Source of the DNA: Crocinitomicaceae bacterium
GTDB taxonomy: Bacteria > Bacteroidota > Bacteroidia > Flavobacteriales_D > Crocinitomicaceae
NCBI GenBank assembly: GCA_022447585.1
Contig: JAKVAR010000001.1
Location: 62,001 to 126,000, forward strand
Length of the DNA: 64,000 nt
Direction of reading: 5' to 3'
Shown in pieces: positions 10,119 through 19,429 of the stretch. A model generated the notes under the pieces. The model saw nothing but the letters and a program-made list of their open reading frames with translations. It was not told the origin of the DNA and ran no database searches. Within the stretch, counting starts at the first letter, position 1. Each line of letters opens with the position of its first letter. The position numbers were made by a program, and so were the translations under genes.

Positions 10119-10670
10119 ATGTTATTGATTCAAGATTCTAGACATATGCATAAAAACAACCATATTTCAGAAGCTTTTATTGATGTGATTTATGCCTATA
10201 TAAATGCGATTGAAAAACTTAGTAAAGATCAATCAAGACCTTTAAAAGGTGGATTGGATATGGCGCTTCGTATATTAACAGGTTCACATGTCACCTTTAT
10301 TTCTAAAGAGATATTGAAAAGAATTCAAGAGCAAAGACTTGAACTCAATCCTTTTAATTTAAAATGGGAACAAAGACATTCAATGGGACAGATCATCATG
10401 AATAATCGAAAACAGTCATATGCAATTTGGGAGCATACATTGCCAATTAGAGAGTTTAGAGAAAACCTTTTACTATGTGTAAACAAAGAAGAAATTATTG
10501 AACAAATAAAAGAATATCCAGGAGTTGCATGGATATCTAGGGAAGAAAACAATAAATTAAACGCTTTGGGCTATCAAAGAAAAAGACCAAATGGATTTTT
10601 GACTTGCTATCAAAAAGCAGGAATTACTTTACTAAATGAAAACATGTATAATAGTTTTAGCAACTACTAA
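10119..10670 (+). CDS. Unknown cytoplasmic protein paired with the FtsK-gamma protein
   Basis: 183 residues; it starts 18 bases after the stop of the multidomain gene, so it is probably the second gene of the same transcript. A second possible start is the ATG at 10146. The first half is helical (SEAFIDVIYAYINAIEKLS). The middle has EHTLPIREFRENLLLC, and the end carries VAWISREENNKLNALGYQRK followed by RPNGFLTCYQKAGI, a well-defined block that looks conserved. No catalytic motif could be assigned. The partnership with the preceding gene is inferred from spacing only. Confidence 0.7.
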   Translation: MLLIQDSRHMHKNNHISEAFIDVIYAYINAIEKLSKDQSRPLKGGLDMALRILTGSHVTFISKEILKRIQEQRLELNPFNLKWEQRHSMGQIIMNNRKQSYAIWEHTLPIREFRENLLLCVNKEEIIEQIKEYPGVAWISREENNKLNALGYQRKRPNGFLTCYQKAGITLLNENMYNSFSNY

Positions 10671-10738
10671 ATTAAAACGCTATTCAATCAAAAGTATCAT
10701 CAGCACAATAATGTAATCTTATTTTTATTTTAGGTCTC

Positions 10739-13129
10739 CTACTTCATTAGTTCAATTTCAGCATAAGAGTCATGATCTAAAGCCATTACAAACCCGTAAG
10801 TACTTTCTGGATTCGCTCCCACTTTTTTCTTTTCCATTTCCGCTGTGTAGGCCATGTCAACCATACTACAATTCAACTGCTTAGCTCTCTTAACTGTCTG
10901 GTAAAGAATCTGTTTATACGTCCCTTTTTCAATCACGTAATCGTAATCAAGCCCTACGAGCTGTGCATTATACGTTCCATTGATAATTTGACTAATCATT
11001 ACGCCAATTGGCTTATCACTTACATCCAATAAATAAAGATTAATAAAATCATAGCTTTCAGACCTGTACATACGTTCGAATAAAGAGTATGGTAACTCAA
11101 AGACAGATATATCTGAAGATCGGCTATGAACTTGTTGATATAATTTAAAAATATGTTTTTTCTTTTCTTCAGAATCTGGCCTATCATAGTTAACTAGAAA
11201 CACCTCTTCTCTTCTGAGTATTTCTTTTCTTAACGAATACCTATATTTCTGAGATAAGTTTTTAGCAAGTCCCTCCTCACCTTCCCAAGACATATCCCGC
11301 ATTACACAGTTATTCGGCAATTGAACATCTATCAATCCAAGTTCAAATAAATCATTTTTGAGTTTATCCTTCTGGTTGGTATTAAAATCACGCAATATCA
11401 ACTTTGAAACCTCCTTGGTTTCAGCAAGATTTTGAAGCATATTCACATGAAGCTTAACAGCCTCCCTCCAATCATCATGATTATAATTAACATGCACACT
11501 CTTTCCTTTAGTAAAAGGCGTTCCAGATAAGAGCATATCTGAAGTTAAGTAGTACTTATCCTCTTTTCGCTTGAGTTTAATCTTTGCTGATACATCGCGA
11601 TCATTTAACAAATCGTCCATCATTAAAGCTATCGAATATACCGAAGCCAAAACAACATTTCCTTGTTTATCTCGAATTATATGATATTGAATGTCCCAAT
11701 TATTTTCAGCCTCGGAATTATCAACAAAAACCTGTTCGAGTTCTAATAAACTCTGGTGTTCATTTGAGCCAAACTTTGAGAACATTAAATTCCATTCCTT
11801 CGAACTAACCCCCTTAATTGATGTATGAAACTCTTCTGTTAATTTAGCTGGATTACTTTTTTCTTTAACGGCAATATCATGATTTAACAGAAAAGGCTTT
11901 AGCTTAAATAATTTTGCAACCTCTTCCATCGAACTACCTTCATCATAAAAGCCTAAAATATATTCTTTTTTTAAGGATGTCAGCATGAAATCAATCTGTT
12001 TGAGGCTTAAATTATTGTTAATCATAAACCTCAAACCTCCTCGTTTCATTGGCGTTGCTGGAAATCCAGCAATATTTAAGAAAAAGCCCTGCTTTTTCAT
12101 CCTCTTGATAATTGTTAAAATTATCCTTGGTAGGCCCACAGGGATGAAGAACAAAGGAGAATCCGTAACCTTATACTGTGGTAATTCAAGTTCCTTTATC
12201 CGTTTATTTGTATATTCTATTTTTTGCTGAAACAACAATTGTCTTTCACGAAATTCATTCGTTTGATGCAGCTGTGCCGAAGCGATTGCTGCCCCAAGCA
12301 TTGGAGGTTGAATAGGTCCAGAAAAAATTAAGGATGTTCCGCAGTTTTTAACTTTTCTCCAGCTTTCATCATCGGGGAAAACAAGAACACCTCCTGAAGC
12401 CGCGAATGACTTGTTAAGAGATGTAACCAAAACCATTTTGTTATGATGCTCCATTTGACTGCGCACATATCCAACACCATTATGTCCAGTCCATCCCATT
12501 CCGTGGGCATCATCGATGTATAAATGAAATTTGTCGTATTTATTTAAAAGATCTTCGAGTTCTTTAAGCGGAGCGCAATCTCCATACATAGAATAAACCC
12601 CATCGGCTAAGTACCAAATTTTGCCTTTAGTAGACTGAAGCGATTGAATCTTCGTCTCTAAACTTTCCATATCATTATGGGGAATTAAATGGATCGGAAT
12701 TTTATTTGACTTCAGAATTTGAGCGCTCATTTGAACACTAGAATGCACTTGTAAATCAAGAATTACAACATCATTTTTTTCAATAAGGACCGGAAGCGCA
12801 GCTAAATGACCTAAAGTGGTGCTTGCTGATACTATTACAGGCTTTCCGAACATTGTTGAAAGTTCCGATTCTAAAGCGTTATAAAGTCCGATAGACAAAT
12901 AAGTTCGAGAGGTAGAGAACTGAGTTCCAAATTTATCAACCGTCTTTTTAGTTGCTTCCTTTATGCGCTCATCAAATTCCAATCCCATATAGCTGCAGGA
13001 GCCGAAATTAACTAGCTTTTGGCCATCAATGCATAATTCGGAAGAACTCAAAGAATCATCAGAAGTCGATTTTTGGAGTAATCCGCGATCCACACCATCT
13101 TGAATCACCTTATCGAGTAGGTCAATCAT
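10739..13129 (-). CDS. Alpha-oxoamine synthase fused to GNAT-like acyltransferase
   Basis: 796 residues, about twice the usual size for the family. Residues about 1-395 are a fold-type I PLP enzyme of the 2-amino-3-oxo acid synthase group (BioF, KBL, serine palmitoyltransferase): SCSYMGL near residue 44, H129 as stacking His, DDAHG at 206-210 and the probable PLP lysine K240 in TSLNKSFAASGG. The family condenses an amino acid with an acyl-CoA or acyl-ACP. Residues about 400-796 hold a second part whose last 180 residues (LLDVSDKPIGVMISQ, VGLDYDYV, YKQILYQTVKRA) read as a GNAT-type acyltransferase. Bacteroidota use such enzymes for sphingolipids, sulfonolipids and biotin; which product applies here cannot be told. 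It is a single gene, opposite in direction to its neighbours. Confidence 0.85.
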   Translation of the reverse strand: MIDLLDKVIQDGVDRGLLQKSTSDDSLSSSELCIDGQKLVNFGSCSYMGLEFDERIKEATKKTVDKFGTQFSTSRTYLSIGLYNALESELSTMFGKPVIVSASTTLGHLAALPVLIEKNDVVILDLQVHSSVQMSAQILKSNKIPIHLIPHNDMESLETKIQSLQSTKGKIWYLADGVYSMYGDCAPLKELEDLLNKYDKFHLYIDDAHGMGWTGHNGVGYVRSQMEHHNKMVLVTSLNKSFAASGGVLVFPDDESWRKVKNCGTSLIFSGPIQPPMLGAAIASAQLHQTNEFRERQLLFQQKIEYTNKRIKELELPQYKVTDSPLFFIPVGLPRIILTIIKRMKKQGFFLNIAGFPATPMKRGGLRFMINNNLSLKQIDFMLTSLKKEYILGFYDEGSSMEEVAKLFKLKPFLLNHDIAVKEKSNPAKLTEEFHTSIKGVSSKEWNLMFSKFGSNEHQSLLELEQVFVDNSEAENNWDIQYHIIRDKQGNVVLASVYSIALMMDDLLNDRDVSAKIKLKRKEDKYYLTSDMLLSGTPFTKGKSVHVNYNHDDWREAVKLHVNMLQNLAETKEVSKLILRDFNTNQKDKLKNDLFELGLIDVQLPNNCVMRDMSWEGEEGLAKNLSQKYRYSLRKEILRREEVFLVNYDRPDSEEKKKHIFKLYQQVHSRSSDISVFELPYSLFERMYRSESYDFINLYLLDVSDKPIGVMISQIINGTYNAQLVGLDYDYVIEKGTYKQILYQTVKRAKQLNCSMVDMAYTAEMEKKKVGANPESTYGFVMALDHDSYAEIELMK

Positions 13130-13330
13130 TTAAATAGGTTTTATAAGTTAGGTAACTATTAATCTGCAAAAATAGTGATCTATCCACAATTCAACACATT
13201 AATTCATTTACTTTTTAGCACATATCAGTAATTTAAAACACCGACATTAACTTTCAACATTAGCCTAAAATGTTAAAAAATCAGATACATAAAACCGGCT
13301 CAAGCTTTATTTCTGATAATTACCTAAATT

Positions 13331-13340
13331 CGATATATCG
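13331..13340 (+). promoter_or_regulatory. CGATATATCG palindrome upstream of methyltransferase
   Basis: A 10-bp perfect palindrome, preceded by ACCTAAATT, lies 48 bases before the start at 13389. The same palindrome occurs at 8517-8526 before another gene. The overlapping TATATCGTTG resembles the Bacteroidota -7 element TAnnTTTG with mismatches, so it may be part of a promoter. Confidence 0.35.
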
Positions 13341-13388
13341 TTGCGAAAGCATAACATAAAAATATGACTATCAAGTCTAATCCTCCTA

Positions 13389-14045
13389 ATGAAGCAAAAG
13401 TACACGGAACAAGAACTTAGAGAGCTAGAGGCTCAATTAAGCTGCCCGAGAGGCGAAAATGGAATTGAGGTTGGTCATAAGATGAATGAATCAAATATTG
13501 GTATGACAAAAAACACAATTCAATTTCTTGAATTAGAAAATAATGATTGTGTTTTAGAACTCGGACATGGTAATTGCGGACATTTAGAGTTAATACTAAG
13601 AGAATCTCAAGGCATAAAGTACTTTGGAATCGAAATTTCTGAGGCAATGTGGGAAGAGGCTCAAAAAATGGATACAAAAGGACAAGCTAAATTCAAACTT
13701 TATGACGGACAAATTATACCTTATCCTGACAACTATTTCGATCGAGTTTTCACTGTAAACACGATCTATTTTTGGGCAAATCCAGAAATATTGATAACGG
13801 AAATTGAAAGAGTTTTAAAAGCTGATGGTACTATTGTTCTGACCTTTGCCGACAAATCTTTCATGAAGCATTTACCATTTGTTGGAGAGAAATTTAGACT
13901 TTTCGAGAAAGAGGACTTACTTAGCTTAACAGAGAACACTAATTTGAGAATAATTGACTCAAGAAGTGAATCAGATGAAATCGAAAGTAAGACAGGCGAC
14001 AGAGTACTGAGAAAATATACAATGGCAAAAATTAGAAAGCAATAG
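13389..14045 (+). CDS. Class I SAM-dependent methyltransferase
   Basis: 218 residues. The SAM-binding motif I is CVLELGHGNCGHLELIL (about residues 56-72), the acidic residue of motif II sits in YFGIEISEAMWEEA, and the later motif is PYPDNYFDRVFTVNTIYFW followed by IERVLKADGTIVLTF. This is the Rossmann layout of the UbiE/Methyltransf_11 group. The usual GxGxG is relaxed to GHGNCG. The substrate is unknown; such genes are often wrongly named for ubiquinone synthesis. It is not in an operon: the gene upstream runs the other way, and an AT palindrome begins at its stop codon. Confidence 0.85.
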   Translation: MKQKYTEQELRELEAQLSCPRGENGIEVGHKMNESNIGMTKNTIQFLELENNDCVLELGHGNCGHLELILRESQGIKYFGIEISEAMWEEAQKMDTKGQAKFKLYDGQIIPYPDNYFDRVFTVNTIYFWANPEILITEIERVLKADGTIVLTFADKSFMKHLPFVGEKFRLFEKEDLLSLTENTNLRIIDSRSESDEIESKTGDRVLRKYTMAKIRKQ

Positions 14046-14060
14046 AAAATATATTTTCTA
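14043..14060. repeat. 18-bp perfect palindrome at methyltransferase stop
   Basis: TAGAAAATATATTTTCTA starts with the stop codon of the methyltransferase gene and is fully self-complementary. It could form a weak hairpin or be a binding site; without GC pairs it is not a good intrinsic terminator. Confidence 0.4.
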
Positions 14061-14280
14061 ACCGATATTAAGTCCAGGTTAAACGGCTTAATAAGCATTA
14101 CTTATTTTATTATCCAAAGTCTATTTTGAAATTTTTCCTGCTCCATAAAATCACTAATGGAAATGAAGCAGACTTGCGACATTGATTGATCGAACCAACG
14201 CAGTTAGCTTAGCACCCAATTCTAAAATCCTTTGAAAAAGAAAAAATAGGACAAGTATTATTGATCAATAAAAGAGCAGC

Positions 14281-15960
14281 TTAAGTTTCGATTTGATTGA
14301 GCAAATTCATTTTAAGAATTAAATCTCCTTTTATCGCAACAACTGATGGCTTGGGAATTCCATCCTCATCGAAAGGCCATTTACTGGTTGGATGCGCAAC
14401 GTCTGTTGTTTGATCTCCTGGATGCTGAACACTCAAAAATAACGTTTCGCCATCGGGCGAGAACCATGGACCTGTGAATTCTGCATCTCTTGGAGCAGAA
14501 GCTACGCGCATAACCTTCCCTGCATCCTCTCCAAATCTTGGAATAACAAACAAACTATTATTCTTGAACGCCATGTATGGCTTTTCTTCTTTATTCATTG
14601 CACTTCCAGAAATATCAGAGGTAAACCATAAATTACCAGAATGGTCAAATGCCAGGTTGTCGGGACAAGAGAACCCATTTTCTTCTCCTCCTGCCATATA
14701 CGTCGAAGCAACAAATGTTAGAGAATCATGCCTTCCATTTAATTCTTCTATTTTTAGAATTGAACCATGATAATCACCTTTACCACTATTATTCGTAAGG
14801 GAAATAAATACACTACCAGTAACAGGATCAATTTCAATATCTTCAGGACGATTTAACTCAGTTGCCATTAACAATTTAGCTGCCTCGCGCGCCCTAATTA
14901 GAACTTCCGTTTGATCTTTAAATCTCTTCTTTAAAACTGGCTGTATATCCCAATCAAGAGCAAGCCACTTGCCATTTAACGTATCCGCAACATACAGTGT
15001 GCCATTCTTTAAAGATTGTGGTTCAGAAGAAACAAATTTGTATAAATGCTCATCTGATTTATCGTCCCCTGAATACGCAACAACTCTCCCATCCTCCAGT
15101 TCTATCAATGTGCAACATTCATGAGAAAAACGACCTAAAGCTACATGTTTTTGAGCAGTTCCATCTTTAGGATCTACTTCCACAACCCAACCATAATGCT
15201 CTGGAGGATAATCATAAAATCGTTCCCATCCATATTCACTTGGTATTCGTGTAGCATTATTATGCTCGTCATAGACTGTTTCTCCATATTGATCTTGATA
15301 GTTTTCCTCGCAAGTAAGAAATGTATTCCAAGGAGTTATTCCTCCGGAGCAGTTGCTATGAGTTCCTATTGCGTAGTGCATTCCAGCTATTGGAGTATCC
15401 CAGTTGAATTTTATCTTCGTCTTCCCAGTAATTCTGCGGTTATGCAGATCATTCTTCACAATCGTCCATTTGCCATTTACCTCTTTCACACGCACTATTG
15501 TTCCGCCCACGCTATACATCTCCTTATCAATCTGATCTTTAGTACGATAATTCAATGGGGCTTCATACTGTGAAAAGTTAAAACCTGAAACAAATAAGGG
15601 ATCAGCATATTCATGATTCACCCAAAGTAACCCATCTTTTAAGTTGTCCTTGTTCAGCGGAATAAAACAGATAAAATCATTATTGAAACCAAATGTATCG
15701 GTATCACTAATACTATCTCCCCATTTTAAAAGAATACTATACTCAAGGTTTTCTGTTAGAACTAAATCGTCTTCGATGGAAGGATTCAAATTTTTCAATA
15801 CGACATATTTCAATCTTTCCAGCAATTCTTTGGACAACTTCTTTACTATTGGATTTGATTTTTGATCACTTCTGCAACTAGCAAGTAAGTGAGGCATAAA
15901 GATCATTCCAATACCCGCTTTCCCAAGAAATGAAATGAATTTTCTTCTATCATATTGCAT
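14281..15960 (-). CDS. PhoX-like (DUF839) phosphatase, Tat-exported
   Basis: 559 residues. The N-terminus DRRKFISFLGKAG is a twin-arginine signal, followed by LLASC, which could also be a lipobox. Hallmarks of the PhoX/DUF839 family are present: NTFLTCEENYQDQYG, GRFSHECCTLIELEDGRVVAY, GDDKSDEHLYKFVS, RPEDIEIDPVTGSVFI and CPDNLAFDHSGNLWFTSD. In characterised PhoX, Ca and Fe ions are bound by conserved Glu and Cys residues; the SHECC here keeps a Glu and Cys in that region. The predicted role is hydrolysis of phosphomonoesters outside the cytoplasm. It begins only 30 bases after the ABC permease gene at 15991-17313, so it is probably the last gene of that operon. Confidence 0.85.
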   Translation of the reverse strand: MQYDRRKFISFLGKAGIGMIFMPHLLASCRSDQKSNPIVKKLSKELLERLKYVVLKNLNPSIEDDLVLTENLEYSILLKWGDSISDTDTFGFNNDFICFIPLNKDNLKDGLLWVNHEYADPLFVSGFNFSQYEAPLNYRTKDQIDKEMYSVGGTIVRVKEVNGKWTIVKNDLHNRRITGKTKIKFNWDTPIAGMHYAIGTHSNCSGGITPWNTFLTCEENYQDQYGETVYDEHNNATRIPSEYGWERFYDYPPEHYGWVVEVDPKDGTAQKHVALGRFSHECCTLIELEDGRVVAYSGDDKSDEHLYKFVSSEPQSLKNGTLYVADTLNGKWLALDWDIQPVLKKRFKDQTEVLIRAREAAKLLMATELNRPEDIEIDPVTGSVFISLTNNSGKGDYHGSILKIEELNGRHDSLTFVASTYMAGGEENGFSCPDNLAFDHSGNLWFTSDISGSAMNKEEKPYMAFKNNSLFVIPRFGEDAGKVMRVASAPRDAEFTGPWFSPDGETLFLSVQHPGDQTTDVAHPTSKWPFDEDGIPKPSVVAIKGDLILKMNLLNQIET

Positions 15961-15990
15961 ACTCCATGTTTTTCAATCTTAGCGTAATCT

Positions 15991-17313
15991 TTAATTATTT
16001 TTGACCAACTCCTTAGTATAATAAATATATTTAGTTTTATCAACGTGTACCCCCTTCCAAGTGTCAAACAACACTAATTGTATCTGTTTATCAATAAGGC
16101 ATTGAATTTCTTCTCTGAACTGCCGGTAATTATCATAATGCGAACAGGATAATTTATTGAATTTGTTCTGAAAAAAAATCACTGGATTAAATAAGTATGT
16201 CGCTCGAACCTTTTGATTCTTAATTTCATTATTCGCTTCGATAGAAGCAATTCTCTCTTTCAGTATTTCATTCGAAAGTGCAGAAAAAGCGACTCTTTTA
16301 ATCTTCCCAATTTTCACTTTTCTTTCTTCTTCAGATCCCTTCAATTCTTCTGGGTATAAAACATCCAATTTACCTAATAAAACACTATCAGAAAGATCAT
16401 ACAAATCACGTGTCTCGTCTCTAGATGCGTTAATAAAATCCGTCATGAGATTTACAGGTTTTTTAATTGTGATCCACTGAAGAGAAATGGCGGGAACAAT
16501 AATAGTTAGAAGTAGCCATATCCCAACCATTTTTAGCGTGTTATTCATTATCCGCGCTCCCTTGCGTAAGATTAAATAATAAATTATTCCCCAAAAAAAC
16601 AGGTACAGCAAACTATAAAAGAGCATTTGCCAGAAAGCTGAACCTTCATTTGAGAATACATCTGTAAGCAATGCTCCGTATATGAGAAGTAGGACTATCG
16701 AAAAATTAAGCAAGAGGAGATAAAAAATTACCCGACTTAATAACCAAAAACTCACTGATGCTGTCTGAACTTGAATAAGGGTTAGAAAGTTTTGCTCAGC
16801 CTCTGAACTTCTTATGTTATACAGTAAAATCATCAGCAACAAGGGTAATAAATAAAGCAACGCAAAGGAGAAATCAAGTGTTCCAACCTGCAACCGTTCA
16901 GGGTTTGCAATTTCTTTTGTCATATCAGAGTCCATCGTGCTTGCCCAAATATCAATCTGCTTATAAAAACCATATTGTTCAGACTCACCTGTGCTATATA
17001 CGAGTGCGGATGATGGTGTTTTGAATTTATAAGTTTTACTCAGCAAGGTGGCCCAAAAAGGTGTATTTAGGTTAACCCAAGGCTTATCTTTGGGACCTTT
17101 CTCTCCAGCTTCGTAAAAAGTAATGTTCTCTTCCCTATCTTGCTCAATAACTTGATTTATTTTTTCAATCTCCGCCTTTCGACTCTCGTATAAACTTGCA
17201 CCATTATGCAAACCATAAACAGATGCAACCACAAACAGCAAGAAAGCAGCTACTTTGAAAGGACTTCGAACAAAGTGTTTCCACTCAAACAAGAATATAC
17301 TTAAGCTTTTCAT
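15991..17313 (-). CDS. ABC-2 type permease, DUF3526-like (second)
   Basis: 440 residues. The first membrane helix is at about residues 17-35, followed by a large extracytoplasmic loop, then a cluster of five hydrophobic helices between about residues 145 and 275 (for example LDFSFALLYLLPLLLMILLY and IVLLLIYGALL), and a long C-terminal soluble tail. The N-terminus KSLSIFLFEWKHFVRSPF is typical of ABC-2 permeases. It overlaps the preceding permease gene by 4 bases (ATGA), so the two are translationally coupled and probably form a heterodimer with the ATPase at 18728-19429. The substrate is unknown. Confidence 0.8.
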   Translation of the reverse strand: MKSLSIFLFEWKHFVRSPFKVAAFLLFVVASVYGLHNGASLYESRKAEIEKINQVIEQDREENITFYEAGEKGPKDKPWVNLNTPFWATLLSKTYKFKTPSSALVYSTGESEQYGFYKQIDIWASTMDSDMTKEIANPERLQVGTLDFSFALLYLLPLLLMILLYNIRSSEAEQNFLTLIQVQTASVSFWLLSRVIFYLLLLNFSIVLLLIYGALLTDVFSNEGSAFWQMLFYSLLYLFFWGIIYYLILRKGARIMNNTLKMVGIWLLLTIIVPAISLQWITIKKPVNLMTDFINASRDETRDLYDLSDSVLLGKLDVLYPEELKGSEEERKVKIGKIKRVAFSALSNEILKERIASIEANNEIKNQKVRATYLFNPVIFFQNKFNKLSCSHYDNYRQFREEIQCLIDKQIQLVLFDTWKGVHVDKTKYIYYTKELVKNN

Positions 17314-18719
17314 AGAACGCTCATTTTTTTAACTCCAAAAACTAATAGCATACCAACAAGGATAGTCCAAATACCCAATACAGCTAGATCAATAGCGTAG
17401 TTGGGAAGCACGTTATTAACAGGCACTGATTGGTGCTCATAATCAGGGATTGATTTGAAAAAATCATTATGCGCATGCCAGCTCCAATCACCAGTTTTCG
17501 AGCCTCCATAGGCATGTTCATCATTCAATGATTTTATAAGCTTTCTGCGGTAATTTTCTACCTGAACTAAAAATGCTTGATGATGTAGATTATCCGTTTC
17601 CGAAAATCCCATACTTGTATTCTGAAGTGCAATAAACGGATTCACAAATCCAGCGAGTTGATAGCTTGATTTTTGCTTAGACAGCACGTTACGTACGTCT
17701 CCAAAATGCTTATCCCAGACTTTATTCCCATACGCTTCATCCGCCTGCATGCGAATACCATCAAAATTTATTGGAAGTTGAGACAAACTATCAACACCAT
17801 ACTTCTTCAAGGTTTCTTCTTTCAATTTTTCTCCACGTTCATCCTTAGGATTATGGCCATTTATCCCTTTAGATCTATCTTCTTTCATCGCAGTTTGAAA
17901 CGTATCTCGACTAGGAAGCTTGTGCCATTTCTCAACAGAACTCAAAACTATATTGGGCAAAAACATAGTCCATAAGATCCAAATTCCAAGCATCGTTGTC
18001 AGCGCAACTGATGCATTTTTCCAACGCGCTGAAAAATAAATAGTAATCCCACTCAATATGAAATAGTACATCGCATAGGAAAGGCTGAAAAACAACATTC
18101 TTTTCCCAACTTCAGCATTAAAACTTGCATAGTTAAAACAAAAGTAAACTAATACTGTCATGATCATAAGTATCAGACCATAGAACCAAACAGACATTAC
18201 TTTTCCCCAAATAAGTTTTACAGGGTCAGCACCTTGAAGAATAAGTAATTTCAAACGACCGCTTTGCTTTTCACTACTAATACTATTGAAAGCCAAAAAC
18301 AATAAGAACAAGGGGACAACATACTGAAGAAGTAAGGAACTTTTAAGCTTTCCAAACTTAGAAGCCGCCTGCATCTGAGAAGATTCTGAATGTACAATTT
18401 CATTTTGAACATGTCCTTCAACACGAAGTACATTTCCTGTTACGCTATTTATGCCTTCATCTAGACTACTCAATAAACTTGTTGGTTTAAACACATAAGT
18501 GCCGTAATGTGCAGCTCCATGAGGACTTATTGAATCAAGGTTCTCCCATTGCTTTCTAAGTTGTTTTTTCGAAAGCTCATATTGCTGTATTTGATTTTTG
18601 GTTTGAATTTCACCCAGATAAACGGACAATGCAAGCGCAAGAATAAAACCTAGACTAATGATCTGAATCGCTCGATTACGTATCAAGTAATGCCATTCAT
18701 TTTTTATGATTTGCTTCAT
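17310..18719 (-). CDS. ABC-2 type permease, DUF3526-like (first)
   Basis: 469 residues with the same plan as its partner: a cytoplasmic start (IIKNEWHYLIRNRAIQI), one helix near residues 16-34, a large outside loop with SISPHGAAHYGTYVFKP, then helices around residues 130-260 with NSISSEKQSGRLKLLILQGA between them, a characteristic cytoplasmic segment of ABC-2 permeases, and a last helix near 445-465. It starts 8 bases after the ATPase stop and overlaps the next permease by 4 bases. The DUF3526 assignment comes from the size, layout and paired arrangement. Confidence 0.8.
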   Translation of the reverse strand: MKQIIKNEWHYLIRNRAIQIISLGFILALALSVYLGEIQTKNQIQQYELSKKQLRKQWENLDSISPHGAAHYGTYVFKPTSLLSSLDEGINSVTGNVLRVEGHVQNEIVHSESSQMQAASKFGKLKSSLLLQYVVPLFLLFLAFNSISSEKQSGRLKLLILQGADPVKLIWGKVMSVWFYGLILMIMTVLVYFCFNYASFNAEVGKRMLFFSLSYAMYYFILSGITIYFSARWKNASVALTTMLGIWILWTMFLPNIVLSSVEKWHKLPSRDTFQTAMKEDRSKGINGHNPKDERGEKLKEETLKKYGVDSLSQLPINFDGIRMQADEAYGNKVWDKHFGDVRNVLSKQKSSYQLAGFVNPFIALQNTSMGFSETDNLHHQAFLVQVENYRRKLIKSLNDEHAYGGSKTGDWSWHAHNDFFKSIPDYEHQSVPVNNVLPNYAIDLAVLGIWTILVGMLLVFGVKKMSVL

Positions 18720-18727
18720 CTTCGGTC

Positions 18728-19429
18728 CTAGTTATTCATAAATTTCAAATACAGTGCTTCCAGCTCATTTGCGCTTACCTCTGTGCTTTGAATTTCCTTT
18801 ATCAATTTCCCTTGACGCAAAATTCCTATTCGGTGACATACCTCTCTTACTCTAAAAATATCATGTGAAGCCATTAGAATCGCCGCACCTTCTTCCGCCA
18901 ATTTCTTCAGTAACTCCGACAATTCATTACTTGCTATTGGATCTAAACCGCTAGCAGGTTCATCAAGCAAGTACACTTGGGCCTTCTTAGCATAGGCGAT
19001 AGCAATACCTACTTTTTGTCGCATTCCTTTTGAATAATTAGAAACTTTCTTTTCCTGAGCATCTTGGTGCAAACCGCATATCGAAAGAAATTCTCGGAGT
19101 TCATTTTGAGAATATCTCAGATCTGCCAAACGACAGAAATAATTGAGATTCTCTATACCTGTTAAATATGGATATAAGTTAACATTCTCAGGAATGTACC
19201 CAACGATTTTTCGAGTTTCAACAGAGTGATCATATGCGTTCAAACCATTTACCTTTATGCTACCTGAATCCGGCTCAAGAAACCCTAATAGCATGTTAAT
19301 TGTTGTGGATTTACCTGCTCCATTAGATCCGAGTAGCCCCATAATTTCACCTTTTCGGACCTCTAAAGTCAATTTTTCAATGGCTGGAATTCCTTTGAAT
19401 GTCTTGACAAGATTATGAACTTCTATCAT
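18728..19429 (-). CDS. ABC transporter ATP-binding protein
   Basis: The ATG at 19429 (MIEVHNLVKTF) is preferred over the one 30 bases upstream because the ABC domain starts here; the product has 233 residues. Walker A is LLGSNGAGKSTTINMLLG, the signature is NYSKGMRQKVGIA, Walker B is VYLLDEPASGLDP, and the switch His is in MASHDIFRV. The short CcmA/NatA-like form is usual for ABC-2 exporters. It is first in an operon with two permeases and a PhoX-like phosphatase. The transported molecule cannot be deduced. Confidence 0.92.
   Translation of the reverse strand: MIEVHNLVKTFKGIPAIEKLTLEVRKGEIMGLLGSNGAGKSTTINMLLGFLEPDSGSIKVNGLNAYDHSVETRKIVGYIPENVNLYPYLTGIENLNYFCRLADLRYSQNELREFLSICGLHQDAQEKKVSNYSKGMRQKVGIAIAYAKKAQVYLLDEPASGLDPIASNELSELLKKLAEEGAAILMASHDIFRVREVCHRIGILRQGKLIKEIQSTEVSANELEALYLKFMNN

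Noticed and set aside
15145-15573. A 142-codon plus-strand frame inside the phosphatase gene
   Set aside because: It lies wholly antisense to a well-supported PhoX-like gene and has the Ser/Ile/Cys-rich bias of shadow frames.
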